This document shows positions 18,500 through 28,073 of a DNA stretch of 64,000 nucleotides, in pieces. The first letter of the stretch is position 1. Every line of letters starts with the position of its first letter. The DNA is from Acetobacter musti (GTDB lineage: Bacteria; Pseudomonadota; Alphaproteobacteria; Acetobacterales; Acetobacteraceae). The stretch is from assembly GCF_011516835.1 (NCBI RefSeq), contig NZ_WOTB01000016.1, forward strand, positions 44,107 to 108,106, in the 5' to 3' direction. A model generated the notes under the pieces. It ran no database searches. It was given only the letters and a program-made list of their open reading frames with translations, and had not been told where the DNA came from. Both the position numbers and the translations under genes were made by a program.

Positions 18500-19684
18500 T
18501 CATGTCTGGCGTGTTGCTGTGGCTGCGGGGCCTGTCGCGGCGTCCTGTGTGAAGCGCGACATGCGGAAAGGGTCGAGCGGAATATCGGTGCTGCCGGTCG
18601 CGATCAGCTCCGCCATTGTGGCGCCGACGGCCGGGCCGAGCTGGAAACCGTGGCCGCAGAATCCGAACGCATAGAAAAGCCCTGAAACGGTGGGGCTTGC
18701 TCCCATGACAGGCAGACTGTCCTCGACATACCCCTCCACGCCCGACCATGTGCGGATGACCCGCAACTGTGACACGGCCGGAACAAGTCTGGCAAGGCAG
18801 GGCATCTGGCGCAGCGTGTTCATCGGATCGAGGCGGGCGCGCTTCGTGACCAGATCGGCGGTGCCGCGGCGGCCGCCGCCGAAAATGATATTGCCGCGTT
18901 TCACCTGGCGCAGATAGACGACTTCCTCCGTGACGCCGGATGCCGAGCCGATGACGGGCGCGATCCGGTAGGGCAGAGGCTCCGTGACGCCCATCTGCGG
19001 CGCCTGCGGCGCCATGGGCACGTCCTCGCCGAAGGATTTCGCCATCCATCGTCCCCAGGCGCCCCCGGAGATCTGCAGCATCGGCGCGATATAGCGGCCG
19101 CCATTCGCGGCCTCGACCACGAAATCGCTGGCGTCCTTGCTGATCGCGGTGACCTCGCACCGTTCGACGACCAGGGCGCCGGCGCGGCGGGCGGCGCGAC
19201 CGAAGGCCGGCGCGGCAAGACGCGGATTGGCATGCCCGTCATGCGGGGAATACGAGACGGTGGTGATGTCCGGGCCGACCATGGGAAACATTTTGCGGGC
19301 CTGGTCGCCGGTCATGATGGTCAGGTCGAGACCGTAGGGTTTGCAGTCGCGGGCATACTGCTCCAGCCGTTCGCCGTCTTCCGGGCGGGTCGTGACGCGG
19401 ATATGGCCGTTGGGCAGAAATTCGGCGTCCTCGCCGATCAGTTCGGGCAGCCTGCCCCAGATGTCGCGGGAGCGGTTGGAGAGGGGAAGCTGCGGAAGGT
19501 AGCGGCCCTGGCGCCGGACATTGCCGAAATTGGTCCCGCTGGCGGCCTGGCCGACGAGGTCGCGTTCGAGCAGGATAACGGAGAGCCCGTGGGTGCGCAG
19601 GAAGAAGGCCGTCGCAGCGCCCATCAGCCCGCCGCCGACGACGATGACGTCCGCGCGTGCCGGTTCGCGAAGATACGTTTTCAT
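18500..19684 (-). CDS. FAD-dependent amine oxidase, beta subunit (OoxB/HcnC type)
   Basis: It encodes 394 residues from the ATG at 19684, which overlaps the stop of the next upstream gene by 4 bp. It is a D-amino-acid-oxidase (DAO) fold with the N-terminal FAD site VIVVGGGLMGAATAFFLRTHG at about 14-34 and the acidic end of strand 2 (LLERD). The C-terminal FAD motif region is YAFGFCGHGFQLGPAVG at about 345-360. It is the substrate-oxidising subunit of trimeric dehydrogenases such as octopine/nopaline oxidase, D-hydroxyproline dehydrogenase and hydrogen cyanide synthase. The open frame extends far upstream but that part is a shadow of the neighbouring gene. Confidence 0.9.
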   Translation of the reverse strand: MKTYLREPARADVIVVGGGLMGAATAFFLRTHGLSVILLERDLVGQAASGTNFGNVRRQGRYLPQLPLSNRSRDIWGRLPELIGEDAEFLPNGHIRVTTRPEDGERLEQYARDCKPYGLDLTIMTGDQARKMFPMVGPDITTVSYSPHDGHANPRLAAPAFGRAARRAGALVVERCEVTAISKDASDFVVEAANGGRYIAPMLQISGGAWGRWMAKSFGEDVPMAPQAPQMGVTEPLPYRIAPVIGSASGVTEEVVYLRQVKRGNIIFGGGRRGTADLVTKRARLDPMNTLRQMPCLARLVPAVSQLRVIRTWSGVEGYVEDSLPVMGASPTVSGLFYAFGFCGHGFQLGPAVGATMAELIATGSTDIPLDPFRMSRFTQDAATGPAATATRQT

Positions 19685-21051
19685 GACGTCACCTTGCAGT
19701 CGAGAGGAAGGGGCTTGAGCGGCGCCGCCGTCCTGATGCGGCCGGCCGACGCGACCGGCTCTCCGCGCGCCGCGGCGAGGATTTCCGTTGCGGCCAGTCC
19801 GCACATCCGCCCCTGGCAGCGGCCCATGCCGGGCCGGGCGAGGGCTTTGGCCCGGTTGATTTCCGGGGAATCGTAAGCGGTCGCGGCGTGGCGGATGTCG
19901 CCGGCCGTCACGTTCTCGCAGCGGCAGACGACCGTGTCGTCCGGCAGGGCGGCGGCAAGACGGGCCGGCCAGGGGAAGGCTTTCGCCAGGCCGTCGGCAA
20001 AGCTGGTCATGGTGTTCAGCGTCTCGCGCAGGCCGAGAATTTCCTCGCCCGGGACTGGGATTTTCCGGTCCTGCAGCAGGGCGCAGGCGGCGAGTTTCCC
20101 GGCCGCCTCGGCGGCGTCGGCGCCGCGCAGGATGACGCCGTCTCCCGCGAGATAGACATCGGCCCGGCTGGAACGTCCGTCCGGATCGGTCTTCGGGCGC
20201 CACTGGCTGAAGCGGGTGTCATAGATGAATTCGCATTTCAGCAGATCGGCGAGCTGGGTTTCCGAACGCAGGCCATAGCCCATGCCCGCTGAATCGCAGG
20301 CGGTGCGATGCAGGGTGCCTTTCGCATCCTGCCAGATCACGGCCGTCACACCGGCTTCCTGCCCTTCGATGCGGCAGGGCGTGATGCCGGAGCGCAGCGG
20401 CACGCCGGCGCGGGCGAGGGCGGCCATGTAGCGCAGGCCATTGGTGACGGCGCGGGGACGCACGGCCATGCCGCGCAGGCCGCGCAGGCGGGTGGCCAGA
20501 CTGCTGGTGTCGAGCACGGCGGCGGGTTTCACCCCGGCCTGGAGATATTGCCAGGCCACGAGATAGAGGAGCGGTCCCGTTCCCATGAAGACGGGGCGCC
20601 GGCCAATGGTGCAGGCCTGGGCCTTCAGCGCGATCTGGGACGCCCCGAGGCTGTAGACGCCCGGTGTCGTCCAGCCGGGAAGAGGCATGATCCGGTCCGT
20701 CGCGCCGGAGGCGATGATAATGGCGGAGAAGGGGAGGATGGTCACCTCGCTGCCGCGCATGGTGAGCAGGCCCTCATCGGAGACGCCCCAGACGGTCGTT
20801 CCGGGGATGTAGCCGATCGAGGGGAGCAGAGCGTCGAAATCGTCGTGCAGCGAGCGGGCGCGTCCGGCTTCGGTCCCGTAGAGCTTTTTGTGGGAGCGGT
20901 GGAAGCCGGGGGGCTGGCGGCGGTAGATCTGCCCGCCCTGGCGATCGTTTTCGTCCACGACGACAGGGTGCAGTCCGGCGCTGACCAGGCGCTGCGCGGC
21001 GCGGGTTCCGGCCGGCCCGGCGCCGACGATGATTACCGGTTCAGCAGCCAC
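19681..21051 (-). CDS. FAD/NAD-type oxidoreductase, alpha subunit (OoxA/HcnB type)
   Basis: It encodes 456 residues. An N-terminal FAD motif (VIIVGAGPAGTRAAQRL) leads a pyridine-nucleotide-disulphide-reductase-like fold. A C-terminal BFD-like [2Fe-2S] domain has four cysteines: CRC in VVCRCENVTAGDI and two in GRCQGRMCG. This layout is the alpha subunit of opine oxidases and HCN synthases, and works with the small ferredoxin and the DAO-fold subunit encoded on each side. The start overlaps the 2Fe-2S gene by 19 bp and the stop overlaps the beta gene by 4 bp. Confidence 0.9.
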   Translation of the reverse strand: MAAEPVIIVGAGPAGTRAAQRLVSAGLHPVVVDENDRQGGQIYRRQPPGFHRSHKKLYGTEAGRARSLHDDFDALLPSIGYIPGTTVWGVSDEGLLTMRGSEVTILPFSAIIIASGATDRIMPLPGWTTPGVYSLGASQIALKAQACTIGRRPVFMGTGPLLYLVAWQYLQAGVKPAAVLDTSSLATRLRGLRGMAVRPRAVTNGLRYMAALARAGVPLRSGITPCRIEGQEAGVTAVIWQDAKGTLHRTACDSAGMGYGLRSETQLADLLKCEFIYDTRFSQWRPKTDPDGRSSRADVYLAGDGVILRGADAAEAAGKLAACALLQDRKIPVPGEEILGLRETLNTMTSFADGLAKAFPWPARLAAALPDDTVVCRCENVTAGDIRHAATAYDSPEINRAKALARPGMGRCQGRMCGLAATEILAAARGEPVASAGRIRTAAPLKPLPLDCKVTS

Positions 21052-21335
21052 GGAACTTCTCCTGTCATGATGCGCATTCCGTCTTCCGCCTGGGTCGAGC
21101 AGGCCCGGAGTTCCCGTCCGTCTTCCGTCCAGATCCAGCAGTCCTGACAGGCTCCCATCAGGCAGAAACCGGCGCGGGGTTTGTTGTCGAATTCGTTTTT
21201 CCGCAGTCTGTCGGCATTCGAGAGGACGGCGACCAGCAGCGTGTCGCCTTCGAGGGCTTCGATTTCCTTGCCGTCCACGAAGAGGCGGATCGGCTGGCGG
21301 TCCGTCTCATCCACGCGGCAGAACAGGGCTGGCAT
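21033..21335 (-). CDS. Small [2Fe-2S] subunit (OoxC/HcnA type)
   Basis: It encodes 100 residues and is a plant-type ferredoxin-like (Fer2_4) protein with the cysteine pattern in FCLMGACQDCW and a fourth cysteine in LRACSTQAEDGM. Its family forms the gamma or ferredoxin-like component of trimeric amine dehydrogenases. It is the first gene of the minus-strand set 21335-16427. The Met-Gly-Ala-Cys-Gln-Asp-Cys core is typical of the HcnA-like members. The actual substrate of the complex cannot be decided among opines, D-hydroxyproline, glycine or another secondary amine. Confidence 0.88.
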   Translation of the reverse strand: MPALFCRVDETDRQPIRLFVDGKEIEALEGDTLLVAVLSNADRLRKNEFDNKPRAGFCLMGACQDCWIWTEDGRELRACSTQAEDGMRIMTGEVPWLLNR

Positions 21336-21468
21336 TCAGGGCTCTCCATGCTTCCGGGCCGCGGAAGGTGTCGGTGGTTTCCGCGTGTCCGGTCCGATCA
21401 TCATGCCGGAGACGCGGAATGTGTGAAAGGAAAAGGCCGGCAGGACAGCATAAGCTGCGTTTAGCGTT

Positions 21469-21489
21469 CCAATTACGAAACAAAATTGG
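21469..21489. promoter_or_regulatory. Possible operator in the divergent catabolic promoter region
   Basis: CCAATT (21469-21474) and AATTGG (21484-21489) form an inverted repeat with a 9-nt AT-rich spacer. It lies in the 268-bp gap between two divergently transcribed catabolic units. Lrp-family proteins often bind imperfect AT-rich palindromes, and an Lrp gene is in the minus-strand unit. The link is an inference. No convincing -35/-10 pair could be fixed. Confidence 0.35.
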
Positions 21490-21603
21490 CCGCCTCCGCT
21501 GCGAAAGTGAGGACGGCGGACGCCATGCGCGCGTTTTTCATGACTTTATTACCCGCCGACGCATCGTCAGACCTGCCCTGTTGTCTTTCCGGGAGAAAAG
21601 CCT

Positions 21604-23088
21604 GTGACCAGCCCGATAACCTTCGATCCGTCTCTGGTCGATATGCCCCGCGGGCATTTCATCGGAGGGCGTTTTGTCGAAAGCGGTGACACGCTGTCCG
21701 TTGCTTCGCCGTCAGACGGACAGGTGCGGGCGGAGGTCTGCGCTGGCGGCGCGGCGCTGGTGGACCGGGCCGTGCAGGACGCGGCTCACGCGCAGGCGAC
21801 CAGCGGCTGGGCGACCTGCGCGCCGCGCGAGCGGGGACGGGTACTGCGGCGCTGGGCCGATCTGGTGGAAGCGCATCGCGACGAGCTGGCGCGGCTGGAA
21901 TCCGTCTGCTCGACGCGCCCCATTCGGGAGACCACGGCCTGGGACGTGCCGTTCACGGCGGAGGGTCTGCGGTTTTTCGCCGAATACGCCGACAAGCTCG
22001 GCGGAGAAGTCGCGGCGACACAGTCCGACCTGCTGGGGATGGTGATCGGCGAGCCCTACGGGGTGATCGGCGCGATCGCGCCGTGGAATTTCCCGCTGGT
22101 GATGGGAAGCTGGAAAGTGGCGCCGGCGCTGGTGGCGGGCAACGCGGTGGTGATCAAGCCCTCGGAGATGACGCCGTTTTCGATCGTCCGGCTGGCGCAG
22201 CTCGGGATCGAGGCCGGGCTGCCGGCAGGGCTGTTCAATGTGGTGCAGGGCGAAGGCGGCGTGGTCGGGGAGGCGCTGTCGCGTCATCCGCTCTGCGGCA
22301 AACTCACCTTCACCGGTTCGACGCGGACGGGCGTGGCGGTGATGACGGCGGCGGCGGAAAGCGGTCCGAAACCGGTCACGCTGGAACTCGGAGGGAAGAG
22401 CCCGCAGATCGTCCATGACGATATCCGTTCCGTCGAAACGGTGGCGGCGCGGATTTTCCGGGCGTTTACGGGCAATGCCGGCCAGGTCTGCGTTTCCGGG
22501 TCGCGGCTGATCGTGCACCGGAAGGTGGCGGACGAGCTGGTGGAGCGTCTGGTCTCCCTGACGGGGACGGTCGCTCCGGGCATGACGTGGGACGGGGATA
22601 CGGCGTACTCGCCGGTGATTTCCGCGCGGCAGGCGGACGGGATTGAGGCGATTGTGGCCCGCAGCCTCGCCGTGGGGGCGACGGCGGTGGCGCCGCTGCG
22701 GCGTCTGGCGTGCCCCGGAGACGGGCGGTTTCTGTCTCCCTGTGTGCTGACCGGCGTTTCGGAGCAGACGCCGGCAGTGCGGGAAGAGATTTTCGGCCCG
22801 GTTCTGACGGTGCAGACATTCGAGGACGAGGACGAGGCGCTTTCCCTGGCGGCGCATCCTGTCTACGGGCTGGCGGCGGGCGTTCACACCTCCGATCTCG
22901 GCAGGGCGATGCGGGCGGTGCGGTCGCTGAAAGCGGGGACGGTCTGGGTAAACCGTTATGGGCGGTCGTCGGATTTCGTGATTCCGACCGGCGGTTTCGG
23001 CGGCTCGGGGATCGGCAAGGATCTCGGGCGTCAGGCCGTGGAGGCGAATCTGCGGCATAAAAGCGTGCTGATGGCGTTTGGTGAGTGA
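21604..23088 (+). CDS. NAD(P)-dependent aldehyde dehydrogenase
   Basis: It encodes 494 residues and is a full-length ALDH-superfamily enzyme. The cofactor segment GAIAPWNFPLVMGSWK is followed by the general-base Glu in VTLELGGKSPQI and the nucleophilic Cys in NAGQVCVSGSRL. It would oxidise the aldehyde released by an amine dehydrogenase or transaminase to an acid. It is the first gene of a plus-strand trio whose other members are an M20 amidohydrolase, 15 bp downstream, and a tartrate-type dehydrogenase. It diverges from the amine dehydrogenase set. The real substrate is unknown. Confidence 0.92.
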   Translation: MTSPITFDPSLVDMPRGHFIGGRFVESGDTLSVASPSDGQVRAEVCAGGAALVDRAVQDAAHAQATSGWATCAPRERGRVLRRWADLVEAHRDELARLESVCSTRPIRETTAWDVPFTAEGLRFFAEYADKLGGEVAATQSDLLGMVIGEPYGVIGAIAPWNFPLVMGSWKVAPALVAGNAVVIKPSEMTPFSIVRLAQLGIEAGLPAGLFNVVQGEGGVVGEALSRHPLCGKLTFTGSTRTGVAVMTAAAESGPKPVTLELGGKSPQIVHDDIRSVETVAARIFRAFTGNAGQVCVSGSRLIVHRKVADELVERLVSLTGTVAPGMTWDGDTAYSPVISARQADGIEAIVARSLAVGATAVAPLRRLACPGDGRFLSPCVLTGVSEQTPAVREEIFGPVLTVQTFEDEDEALSLAAHPVYGLAAGVHTSDLGRAMRAVRSLKAGTVWVNRYGRSSDFVIPTGGFGGSGIGKDLGRQAVEANLRHKSVLMAFGE

Positions 23089-23103
23089 GCGGAGGTCACG
23101 ACA

Positions 23104-24282
23104 ATGGAGGCGCCTGCTGATCTTATCGCAATCCGTCGCGATCTTCATGCCCATCCCGAACTGCGTTTCGAGGAAGTGCGGACGTCGGGCATCGTCGCGG
23201 ATTATCTGATGACGCACGGCTATACCCCGCACCGGGGATTCGCGAAGACCGGCGTTGTGGCAACGCTGGATACGGGACGGCCTGGACCGTCCATCATTCT
23301 GCGCGCGGATATGGACGCGCTTCCGGTCACCGAGCGCGGCGGACAGGCGCATGCGTCCCGTCATGAAGGACGGATGCATGCCTGCGGGCATGACGGCCAT
23401 ACGACCATGCTGCTCGGCGCGGCCGCCGCGCTTGCCGTGGCGCCGCCGGAGCGCGGGATCGTGCATTTCGTGTTTCAGCCGGGCGAGGAAGGCGGCGCCG
23501 GTGCGGATGTGATGATCCGCGAGGGTCTGCTGGAGCGGTTTCCGGCTGACGCCTGCTTCGGACTTCACAACTGGCCGGGTCTTCAGGCCGGGCAGTTCGG
23601 TGTCCGCGCCGGGCCGGTCATGGCCGGCGGATGGCGGTTCGCCCTGCGTCTTCGCGGGCGCGGGGCACACGCGGCGCAGCCGCACCGGGGGACGGATTCC
23701 GTTGTGGCCGGGGCGGCTTTCGTGCAGGCGGCGCAGACGCTGGTGTCGCGCCGGACCGATCCGCTGATTCCGGCTGTCGTTTCGGTCTGCATGTTTCATG
23801 CGGGGAGCACGGACAATATTCTCCCCGACGGCGCGGAACTGGCCGGCACGATCCGCGCGCTCGATCGCGGGGTTCTGGAAACTCTGAAAGACGGGCTGAA
23901 GGACATCGCGGCGGGGATCGCGACGTCCTGCGGGGTGGAGGCCGATATCCGTTTTCACAGCCCGTATCCGGTCACGGTCAATTCCGTTCCGGAGACGGAG
24001 TTCGTGCGCGGGGTCATCCGGGCGCTCGATACGGACGGATATCCGGCGGCGATGACGGATATTCCGCCCAGCCTGGCGTCGGAGGATTTTGGATTCTTTC
24101 TGGAAGCGCGGCCGGGTGTTTATGCCATGCTGGGCAACGGAGAGGGTTCGGCGCCGCTTCATGCGCCGGATTACGACTTCAATGACGCGATCATTCCGCG
24201 CGGCGTCGCATACTGGACAACACTCGCCCGGCGCTTCATGGCGCGGCCGGATGAGAAAGGACGATCTCATGACAACGTATAA
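23104..24282 (+). CDS. M20-family amidohydrolase
   Basis: It encodes 392 residues and belongs to the M20D group (hippurate hydrolase, IAA-amino-acid hydrolase, N-acetyl-diaminopimelate deacetylase). The metal site is seen in RADMDALPVTE, MHACGHDGHTTMLLGAA and FQPGEEGGAGADVM. The C-terminal metal ligand lies near LHAPDYDFND. These enzymes split an amide bond between an acyl group and an amino acid. In this cluster the enzyme could release an amino acid from an N-acylated intermediate. Its end overlaps the next gene by 14 bp. Confidence 0.92.
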   Translation: MEAPADLIAIRRDLHAHPELRFEEVRTSGIVADYLMTHGYTPHRGFAKTGVVATLDTGRPGPSIILRADMDALPVTERGGQAHASRHEGRMHACGHDGHTTMLLGAAAALAVAPPERGIVHFVFQPGEEGGAGADVMIREGLLERFPADACFGLHNWPGLQAGQFGVRAGPVMAGGWRFALRLRGRGAHAAQPHRGTDSVVAGAAFVQAAQTLVSRRTDPLIPAVVSVCMFHAGSTDNILPDGAELAGTIRALDRGVLETLKDGLKDIAAGIATSCGVEADIRFHSPYPVTVNSVPETEFVRGVIRALDTDGYPAAMTDIPPSLASEDFGFFLEARPGVYAMLGNGEGSAPLHAPDYDFNDAIIPRGVAYWTTLARRFMARPDEKGRSHDNV

Positions 24283-25345
24283 AATCGCCGTCATTCCGGG
24301 AGACGGGATCGGTAAAGAGGTGATGGCTCCGGCGCTGAAGGTGCTGGACCGCGTGGGGGAACTCTGCGGCATTTCCTTCGGGTATTCGCATTTCGACTGG
24401 AGCTGCGAGACCTGGCTGGCGACGGGCAGCATGATGCCGGCGGACGGGATGGACCGTCTCTCGCAGCATGACGCGATCCTGCTCGGCGCTGTCGGCTATC
24501 CGACCGTTCCCGATCATATCTCGCTCTGGGGGATGCTGATTCCGATCCGGCGGGATTTCGACCAGTATGTGAATCTGCGTCCGGTGCGTCTGCTTCCCGG
24601 CGTGCCCTGTCCCCTGGCCGGACGTGAGCCGGGGGACATCGATTTCTGGATCGTTCGTGAAAACACCGAGGGAGAATACTCCCAAATCGGTGGCCGTTTC
24701 GCGGAAGGAAGCGAGGCCGAGGGCGTCGTCCAGACTTCCGTCTTCACCCGGCGCGGGACGGACAGGATCATCCGCTATGCGTTCGAACTGGCGCGAAAAC
24801 TCGGGCGTCCGCATGTGTCGTCCGCCACCAAGTCGAACGGTCTCTTTCATTCCATGCCATACTGGGACGAGCGGTTCAGCGCGATGGCCGCGGCGTATCC
24901 GGATGTGCGCACGGACAGCCATCACATCGATATTCTCGCCGCCCGCTTCGTGATGCATCCGGACCGGTTCGATGTGGTGGTCGGCAGCAATCTGTTCGGT
25001 GACATTCTTTCCGATCTCGGACCGGGGATGACAGGCACGATTGCGATCGCCCCTTCGGCCAACATCAATCCCGAAAAGAAATTTCCCTCGATGTTCGAGC
25101 CGGTGCACGGATCGGCGCCGGATATCGCGGGGCAGGGGATTGCCAACCCGATCGGCCAGATCTGGGCCGCGTCGATGATGCTGGACCATCTGGGCGAGCC
25201 GGAGGCGGCCGCGATGATTCTGCGGGCGATCGAACAGGTGACCGCAACACCCGGCGTCGCGCTGCGCACGCCCGATATGGGCGGCACGGCCTCGACCACC
25301 ACCTGCGGAGACGCTGTCGTCGCCGCGCTTGAGCAGGCCGTCTGA
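24269..25345 (+). CDS. Tartrate/isopropylmalate-type dehydrogenase
   Basis: It encodes 358 residues from the ATG at 24269 (MTTYKIAVIPGDGIG). It is a member of the isocitrate/isopropylmalate dehydrogenase family. The start GDGIGKEV, the DFWIVRENTEGEYSQ segment and the metal-binding FDVVVGSNLFGDILSDLGPG are clear. The closest recognisable branch is tartrate dehydrogenase/D-malate dehydrogenase (TtuC-like), based on the ENTEGEYS loop and overall length. It would oxidise a 2-hydroxy acid with NAD and divalent metal. A GC hairpin at 25365-25390 follows the stop. Confidence 0.87.
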   Translation: MTTYKIAVIPGDGIGKEVMAPALKVLDRVGELCGISFGYSHFDWSCETWLATGSMMPADGMDRLSQHDAILLGAVGYPTVPDHISLWGMLIPIRRDFDQYVNLRPVRLLPGVPCPLAGREPGDIDFWIVRENTEGEYSQIGGRFAEGSEAEGVVQTSVFTRRGTDRIIRYAFELARKLGRPHVSSATKSNGLFHSMPYWDERFSAMAAAYPDVRTDSHHIDILAARFVMHPDRFDVVVGSNLFGDILSDLGPGMTGTIAIAPSANINPEKKFPSMFEPVHGSAPDIAGQGIANPIGQIWAASMMLDHLGEPEAAAMILRAIEQVTATPGVALRTPDMGGTASTTTCGDAVVAALEQAV

Positions 25346-25364
25346 CGGCTGAACCCCGGGAAAG

Positions 25365-25390
25365 CGGCCTTCCTGTCCCGCGGAAGGCCG
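25365..25390 (+). terminator. Stem-loop after the dehydrogenase gene
   Basis: CGGCCTTCC (25365-25373) and GGAAGGCCG (25382-25390) form a perfect 9-bp stem with an 8-nt loop. It lies 20 bp past the stop codon, where a terminator would be expected. It is not followed by a T-run, so it may be an RNA-stabilising stem or need Rho. Confidence 0.5.
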
Positions 25391-25634
25391 TTCCCGCCGC
25401 ATCTTCTTCCGCACAATGATGCAGATTCGATACGATCTGCCTGTCGTTTCGTGATGATAATGGTTTACCGGCAGCGGAGCCTGAAGAGGCGACAGCGCCG
25501 GTCACGAGAGACACGAAATACGAAGAACCGGTCACCGTCCGCTCTCCGCATGAGACGGAGACATGGTGAAATATTCTGATCGTATCACAGGCAATGTTCT
25601 GACCGGATCTCCGGTTCTGATGTGGAGCGGGTAA

Positions 25635-28073
25635 ATGCGAACATCTTTCCTTATGCTGTCTGCTACCACGATGCTGGCTGGCCCGGCTTTTCTTGCGCCG
25701 GCGGCTTTTGCGGCGGACGTGGCGGTGTCCTCACCGGCCGACAGGCCGGCCCGTGTGATAGCCGCCACGAAAAAGAGCAGTCAGTCAGAGAAAAAATCGG
25801 TTGAGGCGGCATCCGACGAGCAGGTCATCGTGACCGGAACGCGCGATCCGCATCAGACGGCGCGCAAAAGTGTCAGTCCCATTCAGGTTGTATCGGCGGC
25901 CCAGCTTGCCGCGACGGGACAGGCCGATGTGCGGGACGCGCTGGTCCAGCTTGCGCCGTCCGTGGCCCGCTCGGCGCGCGTGAATGGCAGCGCGAACATG
26001 ACGGACGCCATCAGCCTCCGGGGCCTTACACCGAATCAGACGCTGATTCTCGTAAACGGCAAACGCCGCCACACAACGGCCGTTCTGTCCAACAACGCAG
26101 GCCCCCAGCAGGGAACAACGCCTGTGGACATCGACATGATTCCGGTTTCGGCCGTCGATCACATCGAGATTCTTCAGGACGGGGCCGCGGCTCAGTACGG
26201 GTCCGACGCCATTGCCGGTGTCGTCAACATCATTCTGAAACACGACACGCACGGACTTCAGGCGCAGGCGATCAACGGCGGGCGCTATGACGGGGACGGA
26301 TTCACCTCCGGCGAGTCCCTGAACTGGGGAACATCCCTTTACGGGCGGGGATTTTTCGATCTCAGCGCGGAATATCAGTATCAGGACCACACCTTCCGGG
26401 CGACGGCGGACAACCGGACGGGGCAAAAAGACATCATGGATATCGGCGATCCGCGCAAGCAGCGGGAGACCATTTCCTACAATATGGAATTCGCCATTAC
26501 TGATGATGTGAAGCTTTATTCGTTCGGAACCTACGGGCATCGCAACGGAGAAAGCTATCAGGATTACCGGACCCCGTCCGCCAGCCTGCCGATGTATCCT
26601 TACGGATTCAGCCCGCAGGAGACGCTGGATGAAAACGATTTCGGTGTGACCGTCGGATTTAAGGGCCGCAAGTTCGACTGGGACTGGGATGTCAGCACCA
26701 CCTATGGCGGAGATTCGGACCGGCTGGGGCTGTTCGACAGCATCAATACGACGATGTATTCCGAAACAGGGAGTTCCCCGACGCGTTTCCATCTGATGTC
26801 GTTCAACAACACGCAGTGGACGACGGATGCCGGCCTGCGGCACGCGTTCAACGTGCCGCTGCTGGCGGCGCCGCTCAATTTCGCCATCGGCGCACAGTAT
26901 CGTTACGATTCCTACCATATCGGGGCCGGTGACACCGGTTCATGGTACGGCACCGGGTCCACCGCGTTCCATGGTCTGAGTCCCGCCAATGCCAGCGACA
27001 GCAACCGCGATGTCACGGCCGGATATATCGATCTTTCGACACAGCTTCTGCCGAAATGGCAGGTCGATTTCGCCGGACGGTTCGAGCATTACACGGATGC
27101 CGGAGACACCGAGACGGGAAAAGTCTCGTCCCGGTATGACATCAACCGTTTCATCGGCCTCCGGGGCACCGTTTCGAGCGGTTTCCGCGCGCCGACCCTG
27201 GCTGAAGAGCACTGGACGAACGTGTCCGTGGCGCCGACAACCGTGACCGGGTATATTCCCGTCGATTCAGCCGGCGCGAAGATGCTGGGCGCGCAGTCGC
27301 TCAAACCTGAGCGTTCGACCAGCTTCAGCGCCGGCATCGTCATCAATCCGCTGCCGAATCTTCATGCCTCCATCGACGCTTATCAGATCGACCTGCGCGA
27401 CCGGATCATGGCGGCCGGCGTTTATAACGGGCAGGCCGCGATCGATGCGTTGCAGGCGGACGGGTTCACCATCCCGTCCGGTATTTCCGCCAATGCCGTG
27501 ACGGCGCAGTATTATGCGAACGCGGCGAGCACGCGGACGCGCGGCATGGATATCACGGCGTCCTATCTGACGAAGCTGGGGCGATATGGCCGCATCAACT
27601 GGGATGTGTCGGCGAACTTCAATCAGACCAGTGTCCGGAACGTGGCGCGGGACGGCAACAACAATCCGCTGCTGAACGCGCAGCAGCAGGCCTATCTGAC
27701 GAGCTACACGCCCCGCAACCGGCTGATCTTCGGCGGATCGTGGCATTATGGCGATCTCGACGTCACGGTGCATGAAATCCGCTACGGACGTGCGACGTCC
27801 GAACTGGAGTATTACACCGGCGCGCTGGCCTATTCGAACACGCAGTTCATGCGATTCCTCAATCCGCCGCGCTACGAAACCAACCTCGTCATCGGCTATC
27901 AGGTGACGCCGCGCTGGCGTGTCGCTGTCGGCGCCAACAATGTCGGCAACGCGCGGCAGAAGAAGATTCCGGAGCAGTTCCGCTATCTCGGCGCGTATGC
28001 CTACGACACCAATATCGAGCAGATCGGATATAATGGTGGATTCTACTATCTTCAGGTCAACTTTAAACTCTGA
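25635..28073 (+). CDS. TonB-dependent outer-membrane receptor
   Basis: It encodes 812 residues. A signal peptide is visible at 1-27 (cleavage after AAFA). The plug domain starts with EQVIVTGTRDPHQTARKSVS at about 62-81 and contains NQTLILVNGKRRHTT and VDHIEILQDGAAAQYGSDAI. The rest is a beta-barrel ending in YYLQVNFKL. GGAG lies 8 nt before the start codon. Such receptors import siderophores, sugars, peptides or other bulky ligands. The position between two catabolic units suggests uptake of their substrate across the outer membrane, but iron uptake cannot be excluded. No Fur box was identified. Confidence 0.93.
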   Translation: MRTSFLMLSATTMLAGPAFLAPAAFAADVAVSSPADRPARVIAATKKSSQSEKKSVEAASDEQVIVTGTRDPHQTARKSVSPIQVVSAAQLAATGQADVRDALVQLAPSVARSARVNGSANMTDAISLRGLTPNQTLILVNGKRRHTTAVLSNNAGPQQGTTPVDIDMIPVSAVDHIEILQDGAAAQYGSDAIAGVVNIILKHDTHGLQAQAINGGRYDGDGFTSGESLNWGTSLYGRGFFDLSAEYQYQDHTFRATADNRTGQKDIMDIGDPRKQRETISYNMEFAITDDVKLYSFGTYGHRNGESYQDYRTPSASLPMYPYGFSPQETLDENDFGVTVGFKGRKFDWDWDVSTTYGGDSDRLGLFDSINTTMYSETGSSPTRFHLMSFNNTQWTTDAGLRHAFNVPLLAAPLNFAIGAQYRYDSYHIGAGDTGSWYGTGSTAFHGLSPANASDSNRDVTAGYIDLSTQLLPKWQVDFAGRFEHYTDAGDTETGKVSSRYDINRFIGLRGTVSSGFRAPTLAEEHWTNVSVAPTTVTGYIPVDSAGAKMLGAQSLKPERSTSFSAGIVINPLPNLHASIDAYQIDLRDRIMAAGVYNGQAAIDALQADGFTIPSGISANAVTAQYYANAASTRTRGMDITASYLTKLGRYGRINWDVSANFNQTSVRNVARDGNNNPLLNAQQQAYLTSYTPRNRLIFGGSWHYGDLDVTVHEIRYGRATSELEYYTGALAYSNTQFMRFLNPPRYETNLVIGYQVTPRWRVAVGANNVGNARQKKIPEQFRYLGAYAYDTNIEQIGYNGGFYYLQVNFKL

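Noticed and set aside
21712..24432. A 906-codon frame on the minus strand.
   Set aside because: It is antisense to the aldehyde dehydrogenase, amidohydrolase and dehydrogenase genes, and its composition (Arg/His/Pro-rich) is typical of a shadow.
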